Part shown: one piece after another, positions 33,830 to 42,646 of the stretch
Position numbering within the stretch: position 1 is the first letter of the stretch
Layout: the number at the start of each line of letters is the position of its first letter
Assembly: GCA_902790635.1 (NCBI GenBank)
Contig: CADASN010000008.1
Span: 1 to 64,000, forward strand
Source: an uncultured Bacteroidia bacterium
GTDB taxonomy: Bacteria; Bacteroidota; Bacteroidia; Bacteroidales; UBA932
Direction: 5' to 3'
Length of the DNA: 64,000 nt
The notes under the pieces: model-generated
What the model saw: only the letters and a program-made list of their open reading frames with translations
What the model was told of the DNA's origin: nothing
Database searches by the model: none
Made by a program: the position numbers and the translations under genes

Positions 33830-35002
33830 CTACCTGTCCGTTTTCGGGCGCTGCTTGTCCGGCTTGGACTGGGGCCTGAGGCCGTTGTAGTATCTGAGGA
33901 AGTTGATGATGCGGACGAGTTTCGATTGTTTCTCTTCCTTCCGCATCTCGCTGGCCTGCTGTTGCAGCAGGGCCGTTTCCGTCGAGATGGTATCCTTCGG
34001 GGCATTCATGCCGAAGGAGAGGGTGGCGCCCGTACTGCTGATGTCGATCGTAGCCGGTGCACCCATGATCAGGGGCAGGTTTACGTCTCCGTGGCCCGCC
34101 GGGAAGCCGCAGAGGACCGGGATGCCGAGGTCTTTGAGGTAGGAGCAGATCATCTCTTCGACGCTGCCGTAGTCCAGGTTGGCCTTGCAGTCGGTGAACT
34201 CCCCGAGGATGACACCCCGGCAGCGGTCGAATACACCGTTGAGGAGCAGGGCGTTGATCAGGCGGTCGATGTGGCTCATGTCCTCCTCCACTTCTTCGAT
34301 GAAGAGCAGGATGTCTTGGCCCAGGGTGGCATCGGCGTCCGTGCCCAGGATGGGCGTGAAGGTGCACAGATTGCCGCCGACCAGCGTCCCCGTGGCGTGT
34401 CCGGGCCGGTTGAGGGGATGCGCCGGCAGGACGTATTCGGGGATGGTGCCGTTGAGGATGTCACGCAAGAGCGTGTTCGTGTATCCGGCGCCCTGCGATT
34501 TGGCCATGAGCGAACACATGGTCCCGTGAATGCTCATCACCCCTGCACGAGTCTCCATCCCGTGCAGGGTGGTGATGTCGCTGAAGCCGATCATCCATTT
34601 GGGATGGGCGGAGATGTCCTGCAGGGGCAGCATCGTGGTCAGCTGGATGGTGCCGTACCCTCCCCGGTTGCACAGGATGGCCTTGATGTCGGGATCCCGG
34701 AGCGCCCATTCGAGGTCGGACAGGCGCTCCTCGGGCGTGCCGGCGTATTTCCCCAGGTACTCTTTCCCCACGTTGGGCCCCACGACCGGCTCGAAGCCCC
34801 ATTCGCGGAGGATCTGCGAGGCGGCCTCCACATTCTCCATCGGCGTGCTGTAGGATGGAGAGATGAGGGCGATCCTGTCTCCTTTCTGCAGGAAGGGAGG
34901 CTGGATGCAGTGCAGGGAAAGCGTTTGTCTGTCCATGGGTTCTTGTGTGCAGGATGGCAGGAGGGCGAGCGCCAGCAGGCCTGCCAGGACGTGCTTTCTC
35001 AT
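33830..35002 (-). CDS. Peptidase S66 (LD-carboxypeptidase / MccF-like) lipoprotein
   Basis: A 390-residue serine peptidase of the LdcA/MccF family, which trims L,D-bonds in peptidoglycan peptides or clears microcin-like conjugates. The lipobox ALLPSC near residue 18 predicts a lipoprotein. Family signs are KGDRIALISPS, LCNRGGYGT, the nucleophile region GFSDITTLHG, GNLCTFTPILGT, the Glu in FIEEVEE, and the His in GFPAGHGDVNLPL. The C-terminus adds a basic tail. It overlaps the macroglobulin gene by 4 bp (ATGA), so they are co-expressed. Confidence 0.92.
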   Translation of the reverse strand: MRKHVLAGLLALALLPSCTQEPMDRQTLSLHCIQPPFLQKGDRIALISPSYSTPMENVEAASQILREWGFEPVVGPNVGKEYLGKYAGTPEERLSDLEWALRDPDIKAILCNRGGYGTIQLTTMLPLQDISAHPKWMIGFSDITTLHGMETRAGVMSIHGTMCSLMAKSQGAGYTNTLLRDILNGTIPEYVLPAHPLNRPGHATGTLVGGNLCTFTPILGTDADATLGQDILLFIEEVEEDMSHIDRLINALLLNGVFDRCRGVILGEFTDCKANLDYGSVEEMICSYLKDLGIPVLCGFPAGHGDVNLPLIMGAPATIDISSTGATLSFGMNAPKDTISTETALLQQQASEMRKEEKQSKLVRIINFLRYYNGLRPQSKPDKQRPKTDR

Positions 35003-38000
35003 TGCTTGCTTTGCTGTTCCGCAGGGGCCACGACAAAGGCGGGATGCCCGTCATCGTTCGCACGGTAGTGCGGGGCGTAGAGCGATTCGATTACCGGGAC
35101 GGGACTCTGGAAGCGTCCTTCCTGGGTCACGAAGTACTCTTCGGTCAGCGTGGTGTTCTCCTCGGGATAGCTGTCGAACCAGAACTCCGTCCGGTCGGCG
35201 AGAACGCTGCGGTAACCCTGCGGGCTGAAGCTCACCCAGCCGGTGATGGAGATCGGACGGCCGGACCAGCCGTAGCGTCCGGAGAGCTGCTGGACCGGAC
35301 GGAAGGCGGCGGGACGCGGGGCGGTCAGGCGGACAAAGCTGCGGTTCTCCTCGTTCCAGATCCGGTAGGTGGCCACGACCTTGTCCCCCACGTGCAGCAC
35401 GTCACCGTCGGCGAGCGGTTTGCCGTCGCGGGTGAAGCTGCGGGAGAGGGTGAAGCCGTTGCCTGCCGCCTTGATCTGCTGGAACGGGAGGGTGGTCGTG
35501 GCGCTCAGTGCGAGGACCTTGGTCTGCAGGGTCTCTTCGGTGCCGTGCAGCACGCTGTTGATGGCCTGGATGTAGGCCGGATCGTCCTCCCAATGCTGGG
35601 TCTCTTTCTGCACCATGATCCAGAGGCGGATGCCTTCGGCGACTTCGTCGTGGCCGCAGGCGGTCAGCAGGTCGCAGATCAGGGAGTGGGCGTAGAGCTC
35701 ACTCTCGAGCAGGCCGCGCCAGGGCATCACGGCATTCGGGTAATAGATGCCGCCGCTGCGGTGCGGTTCGGCATACTGGAGCAGGGATTCGACGTCCTTG
35801 TCCAGCGACTTGGCGAGCCGGCTCTTGGCGAAGAGGGAGATGCCCCAGGCGCGGGCCAGGGACGCCCCTCGCTCGTTCTCCAGCAGGGCGCGGAGGGTCT
35901 TCATCCGGCGGGCCTTGGCGAAGACCATGCCGTTGAGGCCGCGCTTGGCGCCCGGGACGAGATATTCCTTGGTCTCTTTCTTGAATTCGCGGACATTCTT
36001 GAGTCCCGCGTTGTAGGTGGAGAAAGCGACTTCGGGGAAGCGGGCACGGAGGTGCAGGTACTGGGCGAGGCTGAGTCCGCCGCACCAGAACGGCCGCTTC
36101 CGGTCGCCGAAGAAGTCCTTGTCGAGATACTTGACTGCTTCCGGGATGGCATCGGCGATCTCCTTCGGGCAGGCTTCGCCCATGTCAGCGAGCCTTTCGA
36201 GCAGGGTGGCAGTGAGTACCGGGGAGGAACTCATCCCGGGGAACCAGCCGAAGCCGCCGTCGCCGTTCTTGCAGTCCAGGATCTTCTTGACCATGTCGGC
36301 GCGCTGCTCTGCGGTAGCAGCTGAGCCCTTGGCGCCGGGCAGTCCGTCGATCAGGTAGTTGGCGTACAGCGCCTCGCTCTGGTCGAGCAGGTTCTCGCAG
36401 TAGGGGATCACCTTGTCCGGGATGGCTTCTTCGATCATCTGCAGGATGGAGATTTCCCGGAGGGCGGCTTCCGTGCCCGGGACGTTGATGAACAGGCCGC
36501 GCAGCTCGGCGAGGAGGGCGTCGCGGTCAGCCCCGGTGCGGAGGATTGCGGAGTGGGCTTCGGTGATCGTCTGGACGGCGGGGGAGACCGGCATCGTCAC
36601 GAAGACGGCGTCGGAGCCGTAGTCGGAGTTGTCTGCGGTGAAGCTGACGAGCATGCCGAGGTCGGCGAGCCGGGGTGCGGAGATCTCACAGCTGTAGTCG
36701 GCGGAGCCGTTGGCCGGGACCGTCACTTTCCTGCCCTGGTCGGAGACCACGGGCGCGGTCTTGTAGTCCTTGCCGTTCAGGAACTTGACGCCGATGCGTC
36801 CGGAGATGGGGATGCCCTTGCTGTTGGATACGGTCACGCGGGCCACGTAGCGGTCGCCTTCATAGAGGAACTGCGGCTGCACGACGGCTACCTTGACCGG
36901 CAGGGTCACGACCATCTCCTGGCGGAGCGTCTCGTTGTGGAAGTCTTTGTCGTGCGCGAAGAGCTGCACATAGTAGGTGGAAAGCTTGTCGGCGGTGGTG
37001 AAGCTGAAGGTCACCACGCCGTCCTTGTCGGAGCGCAGGAACGGCTCCCAGGCAATCGTGTTGGCGAAGTTCTCGCGGACGGCGATCTCCTCGTCCGGCT
37101 GCTCTTCGACAGCGGCTTCTTCCGCCGCGTAATCGGCAACCTCCCGCTCCGCCATCATCATGGGAGCGTCTTCGAGGACCATGTCGTTCCGGATGGCGCC
37201 GGCGGCGGAAGCCTTGCTGAGCCTCCTGCCTGCAGCGCGGGTACTGCTGAACACTTCCCTTTCGTAGGCGCTGGATTCGTCCGCACCGAGCGTCGGGCGG
37301 TACTCCACGGACGGGAGGGACCTGTTCTCCGGCAGGACACTGCTCCAGACATTGCGCTGGATGGTCTCCGTGCTCTTGTCGAAGATGGTGGCTGCCACTT
37401 CCGTGCCCGCTGCGGTGCGGATGGTGAAGCTGTAGTCATGGTGCGGGGCCGTCGTGTCCAGGAAGCGGCTGAAACTCAGCGGGAGCTCGAAGCGGGCTTT
37501 CGGCTTGAAGGAAGTGACGGTGTAGGTGTAGGAGCGCTGGTCGTGGAACCAGAACACCTTGAGGCTCAGGTTCTCGGGATAGTCTGCCTTGCGCGCGAAG
37601 CGGATGATCTTCAGGGAGCCTTCCTGGGCGCGGACACCGCGCAGGCGCTCAATGCGCTTCTCGAGGAGGCGGTTGCCGTCGCCGTAGAGCTCGACCACGA
37701 TCCATGTGGCGCCCTGGGTGGCACCGACCTGCAGCGCGATGCTGTTGCCGTCATCCGCAATCTCCTTGAAGAAGCAGCGGGCGTCCAGGTCCAGGGCCGT
37801 GTCGGCGTCGGTGGCCTTGACGATCTCGTGGCTGACCTTGTCCTCGTAGGCGTCGCCCTTGTCGCTCTTGGCAGAGGCGACGGCTTCGATGGTGTATTGG
37901 CCGGAAGGGAAACGGGAGAGGTCGATGGGGGTGACTTCCCCGTTGGGGGCCGTGCCGGACAAGACCGTCTTGCCCTCGTGCAGGACCTTGTATTCGATCT

Positions 38001-40203
38001 TGAGGCCGGGGTGCTGCAGGGTCTCGCCGAAGCCGATCCGGAAGAGGACCCGGGCGACATCTTCGCCGACGATGGAACCGCCGCCGTAAGAGTCCTTGAC
38101 CTCGAAGCGGCCGGAGACCTTGTTCTGGACGGAGACCTGCACCGGCAGGGAGGAGGATACGTTCACGGTCTTGTGGAATTCCAGCGTCTCGCCCGTCGCG
38201 TCCGTGACGCGGACGGTGACCACCAGGCTGTGATTGCCGTAGCGGAACTCCGGCGCCTTGAAGCGGATTCCGAAGTCTCCGCCGGCGGCCAGCTCCAGGT
38301 CGCCCTGGGAAAGGACTTTCTCGTCGGAGTATGCGTCGATGACCGAGTAAATGGCGGTGGCGGTGCCGAGGTTGTGGCCGGAATAACTGCGGATGTTGCC
38401 TTCGACGAGGACGTTGTCATCCGGGAGATAGAAGCGGTCGCTCCGCTTCCAGGTAAGCTCGAAGGTGGGCAGGACGAATTCGTCCGCACGGACCTGCGTG
38501 GAAGCGATCTCGCGGGAGTCCTCTTTGACCCGGATCGTGTACATGCCGCCGCGTTCGCCTTTCTTGAGGACGAAAGCGCCGGCGGCGGAGCCGAAGTTGT
38601 TCGTGGTCAGGTCCTGCGCATCAATCTCCTTGCCGGTCGGATCGGTGAGCGTGACATGCAGCCGGACCCCCTCGGGACGGGTCGCGTACTCGTACGTACC
38701 TTCGTAGAGCAGGACCTTGTAGTGTACGGTCTCGTCGGGATTGAAGGCACCACGGTCGGTGATGATCATGGCGTGGTGCCGGTCCGGATTCTCGTTGCTG
38801 ATGGCCTTCCGGGTCTCGTGGAAGAAGTTGTGGCGCATGGAGGCGCGGACACGGCCGTCCATCCGGGCGACGGCCTGGAGTTTCAGTCCCCAGCGGGTCT
38901 TCTCGAGATGCCGGGCGAAGGATTCCGGCAGGTAGGTGAAGCCGTCGGGCTGGAACCCCGAGAGCTGTTCGAGCAGCTTGTCATTTTCGTCATACAGGAA
39001 GATGTCGCAGCTCTTCACGGGCTCGCCCGTCAGGTAGTCGGCGACGAAGACCCCATAGCCGTCGAGATCGCGCTTGGTCGCGATGGAAAGGGTGTATTTC
39101 TGGTAATTACTCTCCGTCTCCACCTTGCCGTAGGAGCATTTGAGGTTGTAGGTCTTGTCCTCCAGGTCGGGCATCTTGAGGGTGAGGGTGTCCCGGAGGT
39201 AGAAACTCCTGGCCGGATTGTCCACGGTCGTATTCCACACGTCCTTCTTGCCGTCCAGGATGCGGACCTTGACGGAGGGGAGGTTGCGCACCACGAAGCG
39301 GGCGACGCCTTTCTCGACCGTCACGTCGAGTTCCTGGGCGGTCAGGGTCTTGATGATGTCGTCAGCGTTGTCGCAGCATTTGGCGATGACACTTTCGTCG
39401 CCCTGGAACTTCTTGCGGTCGGCGATGAAGGTCTGGCAGTCATCGGCCAGCTGGCGGTATTGCTCCGGGGTGCCGCGGTCATAGCTGAGCTTGCTCTGGC
39501 GGCGGCTCAGCAGGTAGTCGCGCCCGAGCAGCGAGACGGCCTGCCCGGCGTGTGCTTCGATGTAGGCGGGCATCTCCTCCTCGGCCGTACCGGAGTACTT
39601 GCGGGTGATATCCTGGTATTCGATGAAAGCGTCGAAGGGATAGCGCCCGGCGAAATGCTCCTGGATGGCTTCGTGGATGCTGCTGTCCTGATAGCTGCCG
39701 TACAGGCTCCACAGGGCATATTCGTAGTCGTTCTTGACGAAGTAGGTCAGGGCGTCCTCGAATTTGAAGGAGAAATCGTAGAATTCAGGATTGTAGGACT
39801 TGAGCATGCGCTCCTTCTGCTCCGTGATATAGGCGAGCAGGCCGGCGGCTTCACCGGAGCTTTTCCGGTTGAAGAAGACGGCGACGGGCTCCCCGTTCTT
39901 TTCGATGTCTTCGTTGGCTTGCCGGACCAGCTCTTCACGCAGCTTCCAGTTGGTGCTGGAACGGGCCTGGACATATTTCCAGCACGCATCATAATAGTCC
40001 CAGGCGAGGTGCTGGGCAGCGGCTTCCTTTTTGATCTGAACCAGAATGTCTGCCTGGTCTTTGGGCTTGTCTGCATCGACGGCCTTTTCGTATGCCGCCC
40101 AGAGTTTGGTCAAGGAATGGCCGTTGTCATCCTTGGCGCAGGCGCTGAAAGGGAGGGTCATGAGCGTAATGAGTGTCAGTGTTAATAATTTAAGTGTTTT
40201 CAT
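34999..40203 (-). CDS. Alpha-2-macroglobulin-like protein, thioester motif not found
   Basis: A 1734-residue exported protein with a signal peptide (MKTLKLLTLTLITLMTLPFS, then AC, a possible lipidation Cys). The middle contains MG-type beta domains (GAFNPDETVHYKVLLYEGTY; REIASTQVRADEFVLPTFEL), the bait-like region and an A2M segment (TVTFSFTTADKLSTYYVQLF), then a helical toroid (FGWFPGMSSSPVLTATLLER). The usual CxEQ thioester is replaced by PYCENLLDQSE. Bacterial family members are thought to trap proteases in the periplasm; those without thioester may act otherwise. It lies between folC and a peptidase S66 gene. Confidence 0.9.
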   Translation of the reverse strand: MKTLKLLTLTLITLMTLPFSACAKDDNGHSLTKLWAAYEKAVDADKPKDQADILVQIKKEAAAQHLAWDYYDACWKYVQARSSTNWKLREELVRQANEDIEKNGEPVAVFFNRKSSGEAAGLLAYITEQKERMLKSYNPEFYDFSFKFEDALTYFVKNDYEYALWSLYGSYQDSSIHEAIQEHFAGRYPFDAFIEYQDITRKYSGTAEEEMPAYIEAHAGQAVSLLGRDYLLSRRQSKLSYDRGTPEQYRQLADDCQTFIADRKKFQGDESVIAKCCDNADDIIKTLTAQELDVTVEKGVARFVVRNLPSVKVRILDGKKDVWNTTVDNPARSFYLRDTLTLKMPDLEDKTYNLKCSYGKVETESNYQKYTLSIATKRDLDGYGVFVADYLTGEPVKSCDIFLYDENDKLLEQLSGFQPDGFTYLPESFARHLEKTRWGLKLQAVARMDGRVRASMRHNFFHETRKAISNENPDRHHAMIITDRGAFNPDETVHYKVLLYEGTYEYATRPEGVRLHVTLTDPTGKEIDAQDLTTNNFGSAAGAFVLKKGERGGMYTIRVKEDSREIASTQVRADEFVLPTFELTWKRSDRFYLPDDNVLVEGNIRSYSGHNLGTATAIYSVIDAYSDEKVLSQGDLELAAGGDFGIRFKAPEFRYGNHSLVVTVRVTDATGETLEFHKTVNVSSSLPVQVSVQNKVSGRFEVKDSYGGGSIVGEDVARVLFRIGFGETLQHPGLKIEYKVLHEGKTVLSGTAPNGEVTPIDLSRFPSGQYTIEAVASAKSDKGDAYEDKVSHEIVKATDADTALDLDARCFFKEIADDGNSIALQVGATQGATWIVVELYGDGNRLLEKRIERLRGVRAQEGSLKIIRFARKADYPENLSLKVFWFHDQRSYTYTVTSFKPKARFELPLSFSRFLDTTAPHHDYSFTIRTAAGTEVAATIFDKSTETIQRNVWSSVLPENRSLPSVEYRPTLGADESSAYEREVFSSTRAAGRRLSKASAAGAIRNDMVLEDAPMMMAEREVADYAAEEAAVEEQPDEEIAVRENFANTIAWEPFLRSDKDGVVTFSFTTADKLSTYYVQLFAHDKDFHNETLRQEMVVTLPVKVAVVQPQFLYEGDRYVARVTVSNSKGIPISGRIGVKFLNGKDYKTAPVVSDQGRKVTVPANGSADYSCEISAPRLADLGMLVSFTADNSDYGSDAVFVTMPVSPAVQTITEAHSAILRTGADRDALLAELRGLFINVPGTEAALREISILQMIEEAIPDKVIPYCENLLDQSEALYANYLIDGLPGAKGSAATAEQRADMVKKILDCKNGDGGFGWFPGMSSSPVLTATLLERLADMGEACPKEIADAIPEAVKYLDKDFFGDRKRPFWCGGLSLAQYLHLRARFPEVAFSTYNAGLKNVREFKKETKEYLVPGAKRGLNGMVFAKARRMKTLRALLENERGASLARAWGISLFAKSRLAKSLDKDVESLLQYAEPHRSGGIYYPNAVMPWRGLLESELYAHSLICDLLTACGHDEVAEGIRLWIMVQKETQHWEDDPAYIQAINSVLHGTEETLQTKVLALSATTTLPFQQIKAAGNGFTLSRSFTRDGKPLADGDVLHVGDKVVATYRIWNEENRSFVRLTAPRPAAFRPVQQLSGRYGWSGRPISITGWVSFSPQGYRSVLADRTEFWFDSYPEENTTLTEEYFVTQEGRFQSPVPVIESLYAPHYRANDDGHPAFVVAPAEQQSKQ

Positions 40204-40213
40204 AAGGCAAGTG

Positions 40214-41455
40214 TCATTCGGGGTCAAACAATCCGATGGCTTCTGCTACAACAAAATTGCTGCCACCGATATATAAGATGCTTCCGGGAATGCTTTTCGC
40301 TGCATCAAGTGCTTGTCTCACACCGTCTTCGACACTGTCGCAGGGGGTGCAGTCCAGTCCCTGCAGGCGGGCTGCCAGCGCCTGTGCGGGCAGGGCGCGC
40401 TCGCCGCGGGGCGCGACGGCGAAATATTTCGCCTCCGGCGGCATCATCGGCCGGATGCCGTCCAGGTCCTTGTCGGCCATGATGCCGAACACAATCACCA
40501 GCGGGCGTCCACTCTCGCGGAGCCGCCGGAAATTGATCTCCAGGGCAGGCGGGTTGTGACCGATGTCGCAGATGACTTCCGGGTCTGCCTGCAGGCGCTC
40601 CCACCGGCCGCGAAGGCCGGTCCGCGCTGCCGTATGGACGATGGCCTCGCGGCACTGTCCGGACACGCTGATCCCGAGCAGGTCGAACGCGGCCAGGGCC
40701 GTGCGGAGGTTGGCTTCCTGGCAAGGCCCCGCGAGGTCGGTTGCAAAGGGCTCCACGTCGAAGTCTTCGGCGAAGAACAGGGGGCAGGGAAGCGCCGCGG
40801 CACGCGCCTCGAAGACCGGGGCGGTCTCTTCGTCGTACTGCCCGCAGAGGGCCGGGACGCCGGGCTTGAAGATGCCGGCTTTCTCGCCGGCGATGGCGGC
40901 GCGGGTGTCGCCGAGCAGCGCGCAGTGGTCCAGCCCGATGCTGGTCACGACGGCCAGCTCCGGGGTCAGGATGTTGGTGCTGTCCAGCCGGCCGCCGAGG
41001 CCGACCTCGATGACGGCGATATCGACCTGCTCCTCGGCGAACCAGAGGAAGGCGAGGCCGGTGGTGATCTCGAAGAAAGAGAGCCCGTCGAACTCCCGCT
41101 CCGCCAGGAAGCAGAAGACGGCCTCTTTCGGGATCATCGACCAGCCGTCGGGCCCGACCAGTTTGATCCGCTCCCGGAAATCCGTCAGGTGGGGCGAAGT
41201 GTAGAGCCCCACGCGGAGACCGGTCGCGGCCAGGCCCGCCGCCAGCATCGAACTGACGGATCCCTTGCCGTTGGTGCCGGCCACGTGGATGGAGCGGAAT
41301 CCGCGGGAAGGATGCCCCAGCGCTTCGTCGAAGCGCAGCATTCCTTCCAGCCCGGGCTTGTAGGCCCCGGCACTGAATCCCGTGTTCTGGACGGACGGAT
41401 GCCGGGCGTACAAGTCCCCGAGCATCCGCTTATAATCATCTTCCGAATAAATCAT
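40214..41455 (-). CDS. folC: Folylpolyglutamate synthase / dihydrofolate synthase
   Basis: Adds glutamate to folates (and to dihydropteroate in bifunctional members). The 413-residue Mur-ligase-like protein has the P-loop HVAGTNGKGSVSSM, TSPHLTDFRERI, EVGLGGRLDSTN, and GLDHCALLG, followed by the C-terminal domain with ICDIGHNPPALEINF. The ATG at 41455 (MIYSEDDYKRML) is chosen over earlier in-frame codons because it lies 15 bp after a TAAATTTG box. It is 10 bp ahead of the macroglobulin gene. Confidence 0.96.
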   Translation of the reverse strand: MIYSEDDYKRMLGDLYARHPSVQNTGFSAGAYKPGLEGMLRFDEALGHPSRGFRSIHVAGTNGKGSVSSMLAAGLAATGLRVGLYTSPHLTDFRERIKLVGPDGWSMIPKEAVFCFLAEREFDGLSFFEITTGLAFLWFAEEQVDIAVIEVGLGGRLDSTNILTPELAVVTSIGLDHCALLGDTRAAIAGEKAGIFKPGVPALCGQYDEETAPVFEARAAALPCPLFFAEDFDVEPFATDLAGPCQEANLRTALAAFDLLGISVSGQCREAIVHTAARTGLRGRWERLQADPEVICDIGHNPPALEINFRRLRESGRPLVIVFGIMADKDLDGIRPMMPPEAKYFAVAPRGERALPAQALAARLQGLDCTPCDSVEDGVRQALDAAKSIPGSILYIGGSNFVVAEAIGLFDPE

Positions 41456-41470
41456 AGTTGCAACTGAATC

Positions 41471-41478
41471 CAAATTTA
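41471..41478 (-). promoter_or_regulatory. -7 box (TAAATTTG) for folC
   Basis: A perfect TAnnTTTG match on the minus strand, 15 bp before the folC ATG. On the plus strand a one-mismatch box TAAATTTA lies at 41481-41488 for the divergent gene at 41505, so the two promoters sit side by side in the 49-bp gap. Confidence 0.55.
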
Positions 41479-41504
41479 ACTAAATTTACACGCTTTTACA
41501 TCTT

Positions 41505-42632
41505 ATGGCGGAAAAAAATTCAGCATTGCACGCAATCTACGTCATCGACGGAGTCCAGCAGGAGTTCACCCCTGCCCAGCTTCTGGATGCCGTGACGGAA
41601 GCCGGCGGGAAGCATCCTTACGCCGGTCCCGCCGAGATGCGGGCGGTGGACGAATCCCTGGATCCGGTCTTCCGCGGGGTCACGCTCGACCCGGAGGCGG
41701 TCGACGCCTATCTGCAGGCGGTTCTGGAGCAGGAGAAACGGCTCCCGCCGGCCGCGGCGGACATCTATACGCGCATCCGGATCGCCTCCGCGCTGATCGA
41801 TACCGTGTGGCGTTCCGGACATTTCCGGCTCGGAGACTTGCGGCTGGACGCCACCTGGCGCTGGGATGAGTCCCCCGTGGGGGCGCGGGCGGCCTTCTAT
41901 GCCTCCGTGCGCGCGGCCGCCGACTATGTGGATGCCCTGGGGCTCAAATTCAGCGGATACCGCTATTCCCGGACGGCGGGGCCGTCGGGACTGACGATCC
42001 GGACCCGGCTTTCCCGGGAGGCTGAAGAAGAGGAATTCACGTTTGTCAGCGAACCGTTCCGCTCCGAGAATCCCGTACTCGGCGCGCGGCGGGGCTGCTC
42101 CCCGGTGCTGGCGCCCGATCCGCAGAGCTGGGTGGTCTACATTCCTTTCGATACTTCCGACTACCGTCTGGGCGGCTCCCTGCTTGCGCAGGTACTCGGC
42201 CTGGGCGGAGGCCCTGCCCCGCAGGTCTCGGATGCGGACTATTTCCAGGATTGCTTCGAGGTGGTCCGGGAGCTGGTCGAAGACGGGATCCTGCTGTCCG
42301 GGGCGACGGTGGGAGAGGGTGGTCTGCTGCGCACCATACGCCGGATGGCGACGGAGTGCGGGCTGACCGTGGACGTGTCCGACGTGATGCGCGCCTTCCA
42401 GGAGCAGGACCCGGTGCGGATCCTGTTTTCCGAGGTGCCCGGAGTCGTGGTGCAGATCAACGACGCCGACTTTGATTATCTGGATGCGGAGCTGCTGCTG
42501 CAGGATGTCGCGTTCTTCCCGCTGGGCCATCCTGTCCCCGGGACGACAGACATCCGCGTCAAGGCCTCCGCCAAATCCGGCATACAAACCATTTTGGAAT
42601 CCCTGATGCAGAATGCAGAAGGGGAAGACTGA
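41505..42632 (+). CDS. PurM/PurL (AIR synthase)-related protein of unknown role
   Basis: A 375-residue protein without a sure family call. Its second half resembles the C-terminal domain of AIR synthase/FGAM synthase proteins: DYFQDCFEVVRELVEDGILL, GEGGLLRTIRRMATECGLTV, and PVRILFSEVPGVVVQINDAD followed by FFPLGHPVPG. The first half (residues 1-140) includes KFSGYRYSRTAGPSGLTIRT further on but lacks the ATP-binding signature of PurM/PurL. It may be a scaffold or a divergent enzyme of purine or phosphate metabolism. It lies 14 bp before the PhoH gene. Confidence 0.6.
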   Translation: MAEKNSALHAIYVIDGVQQEFTPAQLLDAVTEAGGKHPYAGPAEMRAVDESLDPVFRGVTLDPEAVDAYLQAVLEQEKRLPPAAADIYTRIRIASALIDTVWRSGHFRLGDLRLDATWRWDESPVGARAAFYASVRAAADYVDALGLKFSGYRYSRTAGPSGLTIRTRLSREAEEEEFTFVSEPFRSENPVLGARRGCSPVLAPDPQSWVVYIPFDTSDYRLGGSLLAQVLGLGGGPAPQVSDADYFQDCFEVVRELVEDGILLSGATVGEGGLLRTIRRMATECGLTVDVSDVMRAFQEQDPVRILFSEVPGVVVQINDADFDYLDAELLLQDVAFFPLGHPVPGTTDIRVKASAKSGIQTILESLMQNAEGED

Positions 42633-42646
42633 CACTGAAACTGAAT

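Noticed and set aside
36553-40185. A 1210-codon open frame antisense to the macroglobulin gene
   Set aside because: The encoded text is Gly/Val/Asp/His-rich with no domain; it is the mirror of a high-GC gene whose own frame has clear domains.
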